64,000 nucleotides of DNA, from NCBI RefSeq assembly GCF_037038585.1, contig NC_092520.1, forward strand, positions 16,561,001 to 16,625,000. The letters are read 5' to 3'. How positions within the stretch are numbered: position 1 is the first letter of the stretch; the number at the start of each line of letters is the position of its first letter. Shown here piece by piece: positions 40,801 to 55,800 of the stretch. Under the pieces are notes generated by a model. The model ran no database searches, was not told the DNA's origin, and saw only the letters and a list, made by a program, of their open reading frames with translations. This stretch comes from Patagioenas fasciata. Lineage: Eukaryota; Chordata; Aves; Columbiformes; Columbidae. Both the position numbers and the translations under genes were made by a program.

Positions 40801-43800
40801 GTCGGGTGGCTTGTAGGAGATACCTGCTATAAGGTGGCCTTGACCTGTCCTTTCTTTAATTCTGACCCATAATCTCTCAGCTGGCTCCTCATCTGTCCCC
40901 AGGCAGAGCTCCATGCACTCCAGCTGCTCTCTTTACGTAAATGGCAACTTTCTCTCTTCATCTTCCCCTCCTGACCTTCCTAATGAAACCGTATCTCTCC
41001 ATTGTGACACTGCAGCCATGGGGAACCATCCCATCACATCTTCATGATCCCAACAAGGTCACAGCCCTGCAACTGGAGACAGATCTCTGAGTCATTATGT
41101 TTTTTCCCCACAGTGTCTGCATTAGTGTGCAGCCATTTTATAGAAGCACCACATCATGTTGAGTTTCTGGAGAGGGTTTGAGGGATTTCTCTATAACGGT
41201 GCCTTGTAGGCACTTCCTTGCTGACATGCCAGTACTGGAGGTGACCCTGCTTAAGCCTCATTCCTCATTTTGTGGATTTTTGTGATCTCTTCTATCACAT
41301 CACCCCATGCCCTTTGCTCAGTGATCCTGTCTGTCATTCCCTTACAGACCTGCTTGATATTCTCTCTCCCCCAGGATGTAGTTAGTGTTACAAATCTTCA
41401 CATAATCAGTGAAATTTTTTGATGCAGATCTTTCCAGTTCCGAGTTTGACTGAACCTTCATATCTCAAACAAGGCTTTTCCAGTGAACTTAAAGGAATTA
41501 GAACATAAGTGGAGTGTTAGAAACTGGAATGCAAAATACTGGGTTAGCAGATCAGTGACACGAAAAGTCAGAGGTACAGCTGAGGCTGTTGAGTATGTGT
41601 TCAGCATGCCTACAGTGTGGTAGTTTCCATCTGACACATCGTTTGCTGTGAAAAGGTAGTTTAAAAATTTTGCTACCTCATGCTGTACAGCTAAGGGACT
41701 TGTGTTAGATTACATAAGTTTTTGCTAAATTTTTCAGGTTTAAATATGGCTATATTTTTTCTAAAGAGCACAGCAAATGTGTGGCTTTCTTTAAAAATGA
41801 TACAGTAAAATAACTATCAGAAATAATAAACAAATAAATAAATGAATTGAAAAACTTTTTATTTATGTCTTCTGTATTTATAAAATGTAATTTGAGCTTT
41901 CTTTTCCAAAGGTTCTTTCCCTGGCAGAACAAATTCAGTTCACTGAAGATGTTGAAAATGCTATCAAAGACCATAATCTGCAACAATTAGAATTAGAACT
42001 CATGGCTAAACTGGAACACTATACTAGCATTGATACTAGTATAGAAGATACTGGGAATACAGGTCTGAAATGATAAGTAATACATAATTCTTTGTAATGA
42101 CCATGTAGTTGTATAGTATTTAACATTCTGTTTATTTAAACAGGAAGTTATATTAAATTGTATTGATTTGAGTTCATAGAGTTACATAAATTTAGTCACC
42201 TGTTACTACCAAGATTAGTGTATTTAATGTTTCAGAGTGAACAATGAATTTTTATTTAGATGAAAAACAATCTTGCAGCATTTATATATTTGCAAATCCC
42301 TTTAATTTTTAATTAACTTTTTATAATTTTTGTTTTATATATTTACTGTCTTTACTTCCTGAACTATGCTCCAGTGTTATGTTTCACTGTAACCATCCAA
42401 ACAGCAGTTGAGGTACATTACGTCATGCCAATATGTTCTGTATAACTCTGTAGATGACTCTCTTTTTCTATTTTAGATCTATACATCTGCACTTGAACTA
42501 ATAATTCTTGATTACCACTAGCAAAACCAATAAACTAGCTATTCTCAAGACATCATGTTCTGAATCTCATATAGTCCAAATGGATTAGAATAATTATGCC
42601 TTTGAGTGTTTGTTCCTCTCCCTTGATGAGAAGGGAGGCTTTGAATGACTATCTCAGTTGTAAAATTCTATAGTGTAAGTTAGGTGAGATGGCTCCTTAC
42701 CCTACACATATAAAAAGAATCAGTTGGATATGTTGACAGTCTTCCACCACATTTGTCCAGCTACTTACTGTATTAACTTCTAGTTTAGAATTTATGAACT
42801 GTTAACATCTGATATATTAAACAGGAATAGGATTCATATCACCTACCTTCAGCAGTCTGTAAATGTGGTTCTTTGTCTAAGCTCCCTTTCTGTGCTCTTT
42901 CTATAAGCCATTGGAGAAATGTCATCAGTTATAAAGAGTATTAATTGCATCTATTGTAGAATACATTTACAATAACATTTGAGTTTGGATAATAGGTGTG
43001 ATTTTTAAGTGAGTTGCCTGATTATCCCCGCTTACTTTCATTTGCTTCCCATCATGGAATGGTATAGGAGTACACAAACTGGATTTCTTTCAAAAGAAAC
43101 CAAATTTGAAAATACGTTCTTAAGAGTACACTTAATACACCAAATCTGCTAATGAATGTTAATTCCACATCACACTAATTAGTCTAAGTCAAATATCCAG
43201 AGTGTGTGTAGTATGGTTTTTAGATCCTCAGCTGATCAATTAGCAGATTGTGCCACACTGACGTCTAAACCAGACATAGCTGTAAACACTCCTGGAATAA
43301 ATTGCTTTCCGCAAAAGCCTCTGTCTCTTATTTATTGAGCGCAGAGGCAGACAAAGTCACTTCTAAATGACTGAAGTTACAGGATGATTCACATTCTCTG
43401 TCAGGAACTCATTTTATGCTGCTTGCTTTAGGTAATATATAATATTTCTCTATAGAGAGTTGAAGCAAGATCTAAATAAAATCTGCAGATAATAGAAAGC
43501 AGCAAAATGAACTTGAGAATGGGTAAGATGTATCTTCCTTACTACGCTGCTGTGATGGTGTTTTTTTGTGGTTATTTGCAGAATCAGGAATCCTTGAGCT
43601 CAAGCTTAAAGCTCTGATTCTCGATACCATTCATAACATTGATGTGGTGAAGCAGCTGAATCAAGCTCAGGTGCACAGTGTTGAAGACTGGGCTTGGAAG
43701 AAGCAGCTGAGATTTTATATGAAGGACCAAAAATGTTATGTTCAGATGGTAGATGCTGAACTCCAATATACTTACGAATATCAGGTGTGGTATTTTAAAT

Positions 43801-46800
43801 TTTTACTTCGTGACTTTTATATATGCATCAAACACTTTCTCATGCTGCTGGTTGTCTCCCAACTGTTGCCATTTGTTTAAACTTTGTCCTTAGCATACTG
43901 TTTCATAAAAAATACTAAAAGATAATCATTTTCATTCTTGATATTAATGGAGTAAATATAAGTTGTGTGGAAGGCAGCTACCGTATCATATAAATATTTT
44001 CTAATATGCTTGCTACTTTTATATGTCTGTGTGCAGTTTCACCTGTGTTGACTCCTTTTCTGTAATTCTAAAAAAAATTTCACAATGCTTTGACATTTGA
44101 TATAAAATTAGGAAAACTTCATAACTGTAAGCAAATTCATTTACTTAATGAGACAGTGATCTTGATCCTCATGTTATGTTTTCAAATTAATGACTTATGA
44201 ATGAATTGAATGAAATTACATCGTCAATAATTTCTGTCTTCTGACCAATATATCTTTTTTTTTTTTTTTCTTGCAGGGTAATTCCCCTAAACTTGTTTAT
44301 ACACCTTTGACAGATAAGTGTTACCTAACTCTCACTCAGGCCATGAAGATGGGCCTCGGAGGAAATCCCTATGGTCCAGCTGGAACTGGAAAGACAGAAT
44401 CAGTAAAGGCCTTGGGTGGACTTCTTGGAAGACAAGTATTAGTCTTTAATTGTGATGAGGTGAATATGGTTCTATACAATTTAGGAAATGGATAGCTATG
44501 CCCATAATTTGTAAAGCAACATGATATTATAGCAATACTTCTGATAACTTATCATTTTCCATTGTGGATATTTCCAATCACATATTTTTTAATAGCTGGG
44601 AAGACAGCCTTTCAATAGTTTATTGTTACTTGAATTTTAATAGTATTATTTTTAATTTTAAGGGCATTGATGTGAAGTCAATGGGGCGCATATTTGTGGG
44701 CTTAGTGAAGTGTGGTGCCTGGGGCTGCTTTGATGAATTCAATAGACTTGAGGAAGCTGTATTGTCTGCAGTATCCATGCAGATTCAGACAATTCAACAT
44801 GCATTGAAGAAACATAGTCCTGTATGTGAGATGCTTGGCAAAAAGGTACAGCAAAAATTACTTATTTTCTTCTTATAAAAATAGTCTAAAAACAACTGAG
44901 TTGAACTTAAAAACTAACTACTGCAACTAAATGTAGTCCACCCAACATTTCTCAATGCTGTTTAAAATTACAATACGCTATTACAATCCACTTCTAATGC
45001 TAGGTTGAAATGGACCATAATTCTGGAATTTTTATCACTCTGAATCCTGCTGGAAAAGGTTATGGAGGAAGACAAAAGCTGCCTGATAATCTCAAACAAC
45101 TTTTTAGGCCAGTTGCTATGACTCATCCAGACAACGAACTCATTGCAGAAGTGATTTTATATTCAGAAGGCTTTAAGGATGCTAAAATACTTGGTAGAAA
45201 ATTAGTGGCTGTTTTTAATCTAGCAAGGTAAGTTGTATTGTGCTGCCCTCCCTTCCATCCCATTCATTCTCTTTCCTCCTCCTTTTATTATAGCATTGAT
45301 CCTTCTGGTTAGCTCACTGCAATCTTGTTTCTTCTCCACCTAATCTATGTCTAATCATGACTTGTGATACAATCTACACATGCTCTCTGTTAATATTCTG
45401 TAACATTTTATTTCTTGGATATTGCAGAAAGCTATGTGTCAGAAACAAGACTAGATATAAAACCACAGATTTGGAGTCATGTAAAGTTTTACATTCCATA
45501 CAGCTCTTAAATCTGAATGGTAAACCATGCATCTCTGTAGTTATTAATTTAACTTCTAAGATAAAAATATGGCAATATATTGGGGAGTTCACGTGTGAAA
45601 ATATCTGGAATGCAGTTATAATCTCAAGGTGGCAAAATACTGCTCCCCTGTTATGCTCACTAAATATGAATGTGAGCATGTGAATGCTCACAGGCATTGA
45701 GTTGGATTTAGAATCTTGAAGTTGTTGAAATGCAAGTGACTATTGGTTATAGTTATGCATATTAGAGAGAAAGAAATTCAGAGGTTTTAATTAATGTTGT
45801 TGGGGACAATAATGAATACATTAGATGTTGAATATACTTTCTCTGAAAATTTCAGTGTCATTGCTTGAATCTCTGAAGTACATTACAGATGACACTACAA
45901 GTACTTGCCAGTTTCTCTTTTCCCCAAAAACAGTATGAGCATATTAATTTGTGAAACAAAAGTTTCAGGTGCTGTCACCTAAATCTTATTACAATATTGC
46001 TGGTTTTAAATTTAGGGAGCTTCTGACACCACAGCAACACTATGATTGGGGTTTACGAGCATTGAAGACTGTTTTGAGAGGCTGTGGCAGTCTTCTTCAT
46101 CAGCTGAAGAAAAGTGAAGCAAAACAAGAAAGTAAGATTGACTATGGCAAACTTTGGATTAGTTAGGGTATTGTACAGATATAATTCACTACAGCTTTCT
46201 TGTTCACTGAAGTTTTGAGAAGCCATGGCTTGGATCTGAAGGCAGTTTAGAAAAGAAAAAATATCTGTGAAAGTCTGCCTTTATTAGGAGATCACAGTAT
46301 TCTAGATTGAGCTTTTATATGATAAGAATATAGATATAGGACTTCATTCTGGGATGATTTTGAGTGATTCTTGTTTTCACTTGGCTTAGGAAAGTTAATC
46401 ATCTGATGCTGTCATTATTCTTCAGTCATCAGACCATTTTGATTCTACTTGTGGGTCGCTAAAATTGTCGCATAGCATTAGATTCAGACTGGTAGAGAGA
46501 CACAAGCATAAGGACAGGTAGAAATGCTAGCGGTGTGTTGGTCTAGACTGGGTCACTTAAAAAAAAAAAAATATTGTTTTTTTGTTTGGATATTAAACAA
46601 GTGAGAATTAAGAGCGTGCGATGGATGAGCATTTCACATCTTTAGAACATTTTTCCTCTTAGCTGTTTATCATGTTGCTTAGAAAATTTGCCCATAGAGG
46701 CATTTGTGTTTGAGACATTGTTCAGGATGTAAAACCTTGAACTTTTTCCAAATTTTTCCAAATTCTAGAAGGGTATACTAATCCTTAAAGTCTGGAACAT

Positions 46801-49800
46801 TTGGGAAAAAGCCTCAGGAAAAGGGAATGACACTTTCCGTCCCTTGTATTGAATTTAGGCTACAGTGCATTCTGGTTTGGGGCAATCGTGCATCCAGAAG
46901 GAGGGCAGAAACACAGGATGATTTTTCACCTGTAGTTGCAGGTCCTTCTCTCTGTAAATGTACCTGTTTTGCATGAGAAAGTAATTTGATTTAAAAATGA
47001 AAAAAACAGAGATCAGAGCCCTGTGCCGTTCTCATCATAAGTATATTTATTTTTCTGGCAGAGGAGAGCTTGCTTGTGGCTGTTTTCTTTCTGGTACCAA
47101 AACACTTACATTTTCATGGTACTTTAGATGTAAGGGGAGTTGTGCCGAGTGTTCACTTCTGGAATATTCATAGTTAATTAGGATGCACTTGAGAGATGTG
47201 ACTTCAAACTGCCTCTGGCAGAGTCAGGTGTAGAATCCAGGTCCTTAATTTCTTTCATAAGTGCTTTAGTAAGTAAGCTGTCAGAGACTACTAATCTTAG
47301 TCACACTTCAATCCTTAGCCTATTGTGTACTATTTGGACAGCATTGTATCCATCTTACATTTGTATAGAATGTGTTTGTGAGCATAAATGATACTTACAG
47401 TTAGACACTCATCTAACTTCCAAGTAGAGTAGTACATGAAATGGAATGTAGTCTGTGTTATGATTCCACCTTCAACATCTTAGCAGCATGGGCTCAAGTG
47501 CCCATTTCTATTTCCAAAGAAAAATGAAACAACAAACAGCTTAAACTGATCTGGTTTCTTTGCTTTTATTTCCAGTTAATGAAAGTCACATGGTGGTTCA
47601 AGCTCTGCGGCTTAACACCATGTCAAAGCTCACATTCGCAGACTGCGCACGATTTGATGCACTGGTGAAAGATGTATTTCCTGGCATTGACCTCAAAGAT
47701 GTAGAGTATGCTGAGTTAACTACAGCTTTACAACAAGTCTTTGAAGAAGCAAACTTGGAAATTATAAGCACCCAGGTAAACATCAACTACACCAACAAAA
47801 CAATATGAGTTATTCTACATTAGAACTGATTAATATTAGATTCATTCGACACGTTTCTGTTTACTTTTGAAAGAAATATTTTATAAAATTGAGAATGACT
47901 GATAGTCATTAAGATATGAACACATGACATACAGTTTTGTTCAAGCCACATACAAACTCCAGTGAATGTTTTGGACAGTGAAAGAATTAAATATGTGAAT
48001 ATTTGGTTTTATCAAGCAGTTCTGTGTCTCCTTTATATTTATTAGGGCTGGATGAAGTTTTGTGACTGAAGGTTTGTTAACTTCTCAGTAAAAATATGCC
48101 CAAAGAGGGCTGGTATTTTTATTTTGGTAATTTATTGAAATGTTTCTAACACGCAAAATAAGTTTCTTGATAATCTTTAGTATCATAATTTTAGTGCCTT
48201 CTGCAAATGCCTGTTCTTTCAACAAATAAAGTTATAGAAACAAAGTGACTGCATCCAAAGTGAGATGGAAAAACATTTTAAAAGAATGTGTTTGATTTAG
48301 CTTTACAACTTCACATAGCCATTTTCTCTTTTATTATCTAGATCAAGAAGGCTTTGGAATTATATGAACAACTATGTCAAAGAATGGGTGTAGTTATTGT
48401 AGGTCCAAGTGGTGCAGGTAAATCAACACTTTGGCGGATGTTAAAGACAGCTCTTGGTAAAATTGGCAAAGTAGTGAAGCAATACACTGTGAATCCCAAA
48501 GCCATGCCCCGACATCAGTTGCTGGGCCATATTGACATGGACACCAGAGAATGGTCTGACGGTGTGCTTACAAACAGTGCTCGACAAGTGGTACGAGAAC
48601 CCCGAGGTAAGTTTGTCAGGGAGTTAAACATCATTATGCTTAAATTACTGAAACAGTTTATCTTCAGTTACATTTGTATATTATCTTATTATTTGTGCAT
48701 AAGGTAAGGACAGTCATAGTGACAGTCATAGTCAAGAACACTGATATGTACTTTCCAAATTTTGTGGTAAGAAAGCGAAAATAGACATGAGAAGATAAAA
48801 TATGTAAGGAATATCTTCCAACAGTTTAAGTTAGAGTGTTAAAATAGCAAGGGGTGATATTCTTCAAATGTTTTTATTTGGTTTGGTATTTTATTTTTGT
48901 GTCTGGAAATAGATATTACTTCATGGATAATTTGCGATGGTGATATTGATCCTGAATGGATTGAATCTTTGAATTCCGTTTTGGATGACAACAGATTGTT
49001 GACTATGCCCAGTGGAGAAAGAATTCAGTTTGGCTCAAATGTCAACTTTATATTTGAAACTCATGACCTTAGCTGTGCCTCTCCTGCTACAATATCTCGA
49101 ATGGGGATGATCTTTCTGAGGTAAGTCACAGAAGTATTACATACTGTTAAATTAAGCAAATATACCTACTTTTCTTTTCTTGAAAGATAGTCTAAAGTGG
49201 ATAGAGTTATTTAATTACTTGCTTATGCTTAGGAAGCAAATCACTGGGGGAGTTTGCTTTAGGTTGTATATCCCTTCTACACTGTCCTGTCATAATATTT
49301 TGGCTAATATATCTCAGACTTTTTGAAAGAGATGTGGTGGATTCTTTGTGTGTGACCCTAAGAGAACCCAAATATTGGTTAGAAATTCTTGTTGAAGTGT
49401 TTCTTTAAACTTTTTGTAGATTTTTTTTTTGTTCACTTTGAACCAGTCTGTGAAGATGTGGATGCCTTGTATTTGTTTGAATCTTGTTTTGTTTTGCTTT
49501 GACTTAGTGATGAAGATACAGATCTTAATTCTCTGATAAAGTCTTGGCTAAGAAGTCAGCCAGAAGAATGCAGATACAACCTTGAAAATTGGGTTGGGGA
49601 CTATTTTGAAAAGGCTTTAAACTGGGTTGTGAAGAAGGTTAGTAACTGAATTCTCAATCAATTTGCAACTTTTTTTAAGATGATCCATTTATCTAGTTTA
49701 ACACTGAAGAGATCATTCATATTAGTTTTTAAATTTTAAGCATAAAAATAACTCAGTGCTTTTTGATTGCTGTTTTCTTCATAAGATTTATACTACAGCT

Positions 49801-52800
49801 ATTCTAATCGGTTTCCAAAAATGAATTTCTGCACTTCAAGTTTTGAAACATTTAATAGAATTTTAACTAGTAAAAGCCATGTATTTCTGCGAAAGTTAAT
49901 ACCTGTCTTTAATTTTCTATATTGTACATTTCTTTACATATTTTCAAAGACCTGAAAGATCTGAATGAAAGTGAAAAATGAAGAAGTGAATACATTGTTT
50001 TTCTAAATTTAAGTTATTGACTATAACAAAAAAAAGTGCAAAAATTTGTGCAGAGTGTAAGCTGGACTTTGTAATAGGTTGGGGAGAAATGTAATGCTAA
50101 ACACTTAAAAAGACTGATAGAGGCATATCTAAAAAAGTAATCATTGTTCAGAATGGTACATTTTCACAACTCCCACTAATCTGTCCCGGTTTTAAGGATA
50201 TAACTTTAGCACTTTAGGATTCAGATCAAAACCTTAACTGAAAGATGTTTTAATAGGTGAATGTTAGTATGTAATAGCAGTATTACAAAAAGATAGTCCT
50301 AAACCTTGTACATTATCTGGATTCTGTGATTCTGGGACATACATCAAGATAACTCTTGTGTATATGCTGTATTTTCTTATGGAGTCTGGATGCTTCCCTG
50401 CCTCTCTTCTTCTGAAGGAATTGTATTTGCATTGAACAAGTGGTTTATGTCACACAAAACATTATTTAGGAGAAATCCTGTATTTAAATTTATTACGACT
50501 TGCAATTTACAGAATGATTGTGTGGTAGAAACCAGTTTAGTTGGAACTGTGATGAATGGACTGTCTCATCTTCATGGATGTACTGATCGTGGACAGTTTA
50601 TTATTAACTTGTTACGGGGTCTTGGTGGCAATCTGAACATGAAATCACGACAAGAATTTGCAAAAGAGGTAATAATATTTTCCAGCAAGTTTATTAAAAA
50701 CTTCTCAGTAGTATGAACAGTGACTTTCTGACTTCTAACAATGCAAATTTACAATAATAGAATATCTGTGCTCTAATTGGTTTACAGTCTGTGCTGTCTA
50801 TAGGGAAATAGCTCAGAAGTAAAGGAATGTTTCATATGTCACTGATAATGCTGTAAAGTGCATTGAGTCCAGATAGCAATCTTGGTGCTGCACCAAGAGA
50901 TACAGAATGGCCTCTGTCTGGACTGTTTTGTGCAAGGACCCACTATAGCAGACCATATGTGTGTATGTATGTAATACAGATATAGATATAAAGAGATAGA
51001 TATAGAGATAAAGAGATAGATATAGAGAGATAGAGATAGAGATATATTTTTTCTGTTTGGAATGATTGAAATAATAATGTGAGGGCTTTGTTACATCACA
51101 CTGAGGAGGTGTTCTGACAGCATTGTTTTGAGGTTATGTATTGTATGTGCTGGGGTATGATCCTGTCTTTGTGTGGATACTTGAGGGCACAAGGACTAGG
51201 GAGTAGTGTTGAAAAACTCTGTGGCTATACTGGTCCAGAGTGTCTACAGAAGATACTATCCCTGGAGATAGTTATCTCCACAATCACGCTTAGGTTTTCT
51301 GTTGGAGAGAATTTCTTCCAAAAAAAAGCCTGGAGGTATAGCTATATATAGAGGACAGATGGTAAAGGTTTAGACTCAGCTTCTAGAATCAGCTATTGAT
51401 GCATACGAAGGAGTTATCTGGTTCTTATGACTATTATTATTATTACTATGCATGTTGCCTAATATGAAAAACATTTTTATAAAGCTTTGCTAAATACAGT
51501 TTATTTTATGTTCTTTGTATTATGTGGAAGAGTAATATGTTACTGTTTAGTTAAGGACTTAAAAATAAAACATATGCATAACATGATTGAATTTTCAAAG
51601 GCAGGCTTAAAATTATCAAATCAAAGAATTAAGTATTTGATTTTATAGAAGTATTCTTTGAATATTGTTTAGTTTAACTTGAAATTGTAGATCTTGTCAT
51701 TAGGAGTATGGATTTAATACAAGTTCTATTTTTATTTGTTTTAAAGATCTTCAGTTGGGCACAAGAATCTCCACCAGATCCTAGGAGGCCCCTGGACACG
51801 TATTATGACACTGACACTGGACAGCTAATGCTGTATCAACTGAAAAAACCTGAAAATCTATCAGCTGATGACTTCAGTAATCTCCAAACACTTCCTGTCA
51901 TCCAAACCCCTGACATGCAGAGAGGTTTAGATTACTTTAGACCCTGGCTAGACTTTAACAATAAGCAGCCATTTCTTCTTGTGGGTCCTGAAGGATGTGG
52001 AAAGGGGTAAAAAGTATTTCCTGTTTTAAGCAAAATATACTTCTAGCTATTTGACAAAGTTTGAAGTATTTTGTTATAATGGTTTTATCATGTGACTTTC
52101 TGCTGGAAAATCACTTGTTTAGGTTATTAATGAAACAAACCTGTATTGGCAAATAGGTAAATTCTTATGAAGGTCTCCAGGGAAAGTTTTGTGTGTCTTA
52201 AGACATCTGAGTGAGGTTTTTAAACATGGGAATGAGGCTTTTAGATATGAAACAGGACCTTTGAAAAACCTGTGCTGTCATAGAGCAACAGCTGGAAGGC
52301 ATATAAAGAATCTGGTCTCATCTCAAGCAGTACTAGGTGCCCATGTGCAGGCAACTGGATTTACCTCATACTGTTGTGTATCTTAAGTTCCTTATTTAGA
52401 TGGGTGGCATCAATATAAACAAGGTATTTAGGTGAGGTGTTTGTTTTGTGCAGCTGTACACTATACTGCTATTTCTTCAATGGAAAATACTACAATTATA
52501 AAGGCAAGAGTGTTTAATTCAGCAGAACTCATGGATCACCTGTCACATTATGTACTATATGCATTTTAATTCAAAAATTATACAATGACTTTAGATACAC
52601 AATGTTTTAATGCATTTATGTATTACTTAGGCTTGTATGTATGTACACATTTTCTTTTTTAGGATGCTGCTTCATTATGCATTTTCTCAGCTCCGATCTA
52701 CTCAGATTGCTACCATTCACTGCAGTGCACAAACTACCTCTCAACATCTTCTGCAAAAATTGAGTCAAACTTGCATTGTAATCAGTACAAACACTGGGCG

Positions 52801-55800
52801 AGTATACAGACCAAAGGACTGTGAAAGGCTTGTTTTGTACTTAAAGGATATCAATCTACCCAAACCTGATAAATGGGGAACAAGCACTCTGGTGTCTTTT
52901 CTTCAGCAGGTGAAGACTTATTTCTGTTATTTATAAAGAGACTTAAGTATACTGGAAATAGTTTATTGTATATAGTAAATACCTACATTGAATATTTTCA
53001 GAGTTAACATCCTGGACCTGTATTGTCAGTGTTTTGTTTGTACTTTGACAGAATGTGCGTCAGCCAGAAATGATACCATTTTGATTTGTCTTATATACAT
53101 AAGTAAATCAAGACAGTACTTTTCTCAGTGAGTTATAATTCAACGGGCATATGAATGCCAAGTAAATCATAAGGAGTAGTCAGTGTGGATTCACCCAGGG
53201 CAAGTCACGCTTGACCAACTTGATAAACTTCTGTGGTGATATAGCAGACCTGGTAGAGGAGGGGAGAGTAGTGGATATGGATATTTTGTATGAGACTCAA
53301 CAAGGCCAAGTGCCAGGTCCTGCACTTGGGTCACAACAACCCCAGGCAGCACTACAGGCTTGGGGAAGAGTGGCTGGAAAGTGCCTGGCAGAGAGGGATC
53401 TGGGGGTGTTGATTGACAGCGGCTGAACATGAGCCAGCGTATGCCCAGGTGGTCAAGAAGGCCAACAGCATCCTGGCTTTTATCAGGAATAGTGTGACCA
53501 GCAGGAGCAGAGCAGTGATCATGCCACTGTACTCAGTGCTGGTGAGACTGCATCTCAAATTCTGTGTTCAGTTATGGGCCCCTCATCATAAGAAGGACAT
53601 TGAGGTGCTGGAGAGAGTTCAGAGAAGAGCAACAAAGCTGGCGAGGGGTCTGGAGCACAAGTCTGATGAGGAGTGACTGAGGGAACTGGGGCCGTTTAGC
53701 CTGGAGAAAAGGAGGCTGAGGGGAGACCTTATCGCTGTCTACAACTACCTGAAAGGAGGTTGTAGCATGGAGGGGGTTGGTCTCTTCTCCCAAGTAGCAA
53801 GTGATAGGACAAGCTGAAATGGCCTCAAGTTGCACTAGGAGAGGTTTAGATTGGGTATTCAGAAAAATCTGTTCACTGAAATGGTTGTCAGGCATTGGAA
53901 CAGGCTGCCCAGGGAAGTGGTTGAGTTGCCATCCCTGGAGGTGTTTAAAAAATGTGTAGATGTGGTGCTTAGGGATGTGGTTTAGTGGTGGACTTGGCAG
54001 TGTTAGGTTATTGGTTGGACTTTATGATCTTTAAGGTCTTTTCCAACTCAAATGATTCTATGATTCTATGTTCATGATGTAGTCTTTGTGGATTCCACTA
54101 AAGCTGTTGATGCTGTCTCCCAAAAGATCCTCACAGAAAAGCTGGTGTAGTACAGGCTGGAGAAGCAGATAGTGAGATGTGTTAAAAACTGGCTGAAGAA
54201 TGACTGGGCCCAGAGGATCATGATCAGCAATACAGAGTCTTGATGTGGCCAGTACCTGTTTAACATCTTTAATGATCTGGACAGTGGGGCAGGCTGTGCA
54301 CTCAGCAGGTTTGCAGCTGACACCAAAGAGAAAGGAGTGTACACTTCTGGCAATAAAAAGAACAGTAATAATGGTAGTCTTCTCACTTTTTTTTTTTTGT
54401 AAGATACTCTGTTGTCTTTCTTTAAATACAATATTTGTTTAATTTGCAAAGGTTCTTACATATCAAGGATTTTATGATGAAAATCTAGAATGGGTTGGTT
54501 TAGAAAACATCCAAATTGTGGCTTCCATGTCTGCTGGAGGAACATTAGGACGACATAAACTTACCTCCCGATTTACTTCTATTGTTCGTCTCTGTGCAAT
54601 TGAGTAAGTATGTGGAAATTAATTTGACTCTCAGAACTCAGATTCAGCCTCTAGTCTGCTTGCTGCATTTAGTCTTTATGAACATGTGACTGTTCTAGTC
54701 TTTCATATTTTCTAGCAGTTTGAGACCTTCTCTTTGGTTCCTCTTGGCACTAGAAACCAGCTAAGGAGTAATCTGTAGCTCCGTGTCAACAGTGAAGTGT
54801 TTGAATAATTTTAATTAAAAAAACTAACAATGGTAGTCCATAATGATGACTTTTTTTTTTCTTTATAGCTATCCAGAAAGAGACCAACTGCAAACTATTT
54901 ATAGTGCCTACTTGGAACCTGTACTACACAAAAACCTGAAAAATCACCCTGTTTGGGGTTCTTTACCAAAAATACATCAGCTAGCAGGATCTATGGTTCA
55001 AGTATATGAACAGGTATGGAAATTCAGTTTCTTATTTCAAGGAGATCGAGAATTCACAGTTATATTAAAAAAAAAAAAGCTTGTGATATTAACGAGAGAA
55101 TATACAGGTTAATCAGTATTAAAATCTAAGTTTATATCTTTTTCATAATTTAAATTTTAAAGCTACTTGTTTGCAGAGAATCCTAGGTATTAGAGGGAAA
55201 CTGAGTAAGTGGTAAGTGCTCTTGCCTTCGCACAGGTTTGTTGCATGATTTTGGCAAGCATCTTAACCCATCTGTACTTTCAGTTCCTGATTGACAAAGG
55301 GTGGATAATAGTGTTTTCCTACTTACTGAATGAGGAGACAGCGTAATTTAAAGATTGTGATGTGCTCAGATGTTATGGATGCTATGATGAATAGAGAAGA
55401 GAGATACAATGGTGGAGTCCCTTATACACATCAAGGACTATCTTCTAAAATTTTATACAGTTAGAAGTAGATGTTTAGACACAAAAGTTCATTTTATCAT
55501 CCCACTTAAAATTTTTTGGACCTCTGCCTAGCAAAACACTTACTGGGGTAGATACCTTGGGAATGTAAGCACTTACTGTAGGTTCCAAGGTTGTCTGCGT
55601 GTCCCCATCTAGAAAGAACAAAGGTACAAAACCAATCTTTATGACTGGACTGCAGGTGTAAGTCACTCACTGGCATGCACCAGTTAGCAGGAGTTTCATA
55701 TGGCATTATCAAGATATTCTCAGAAATCTAAGCTTAAATCTCATCACACGAGGACCAATTAACTGATGAAGGCAGATATTCTTTGAATTAAAGATAGAGT

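Noticed and set aside
45357..45697. Open frames of 107-108 codons on both strands in intron 35
   Set aside because: Mirror-image frames in AT-rich intron with no homology; likely chance.
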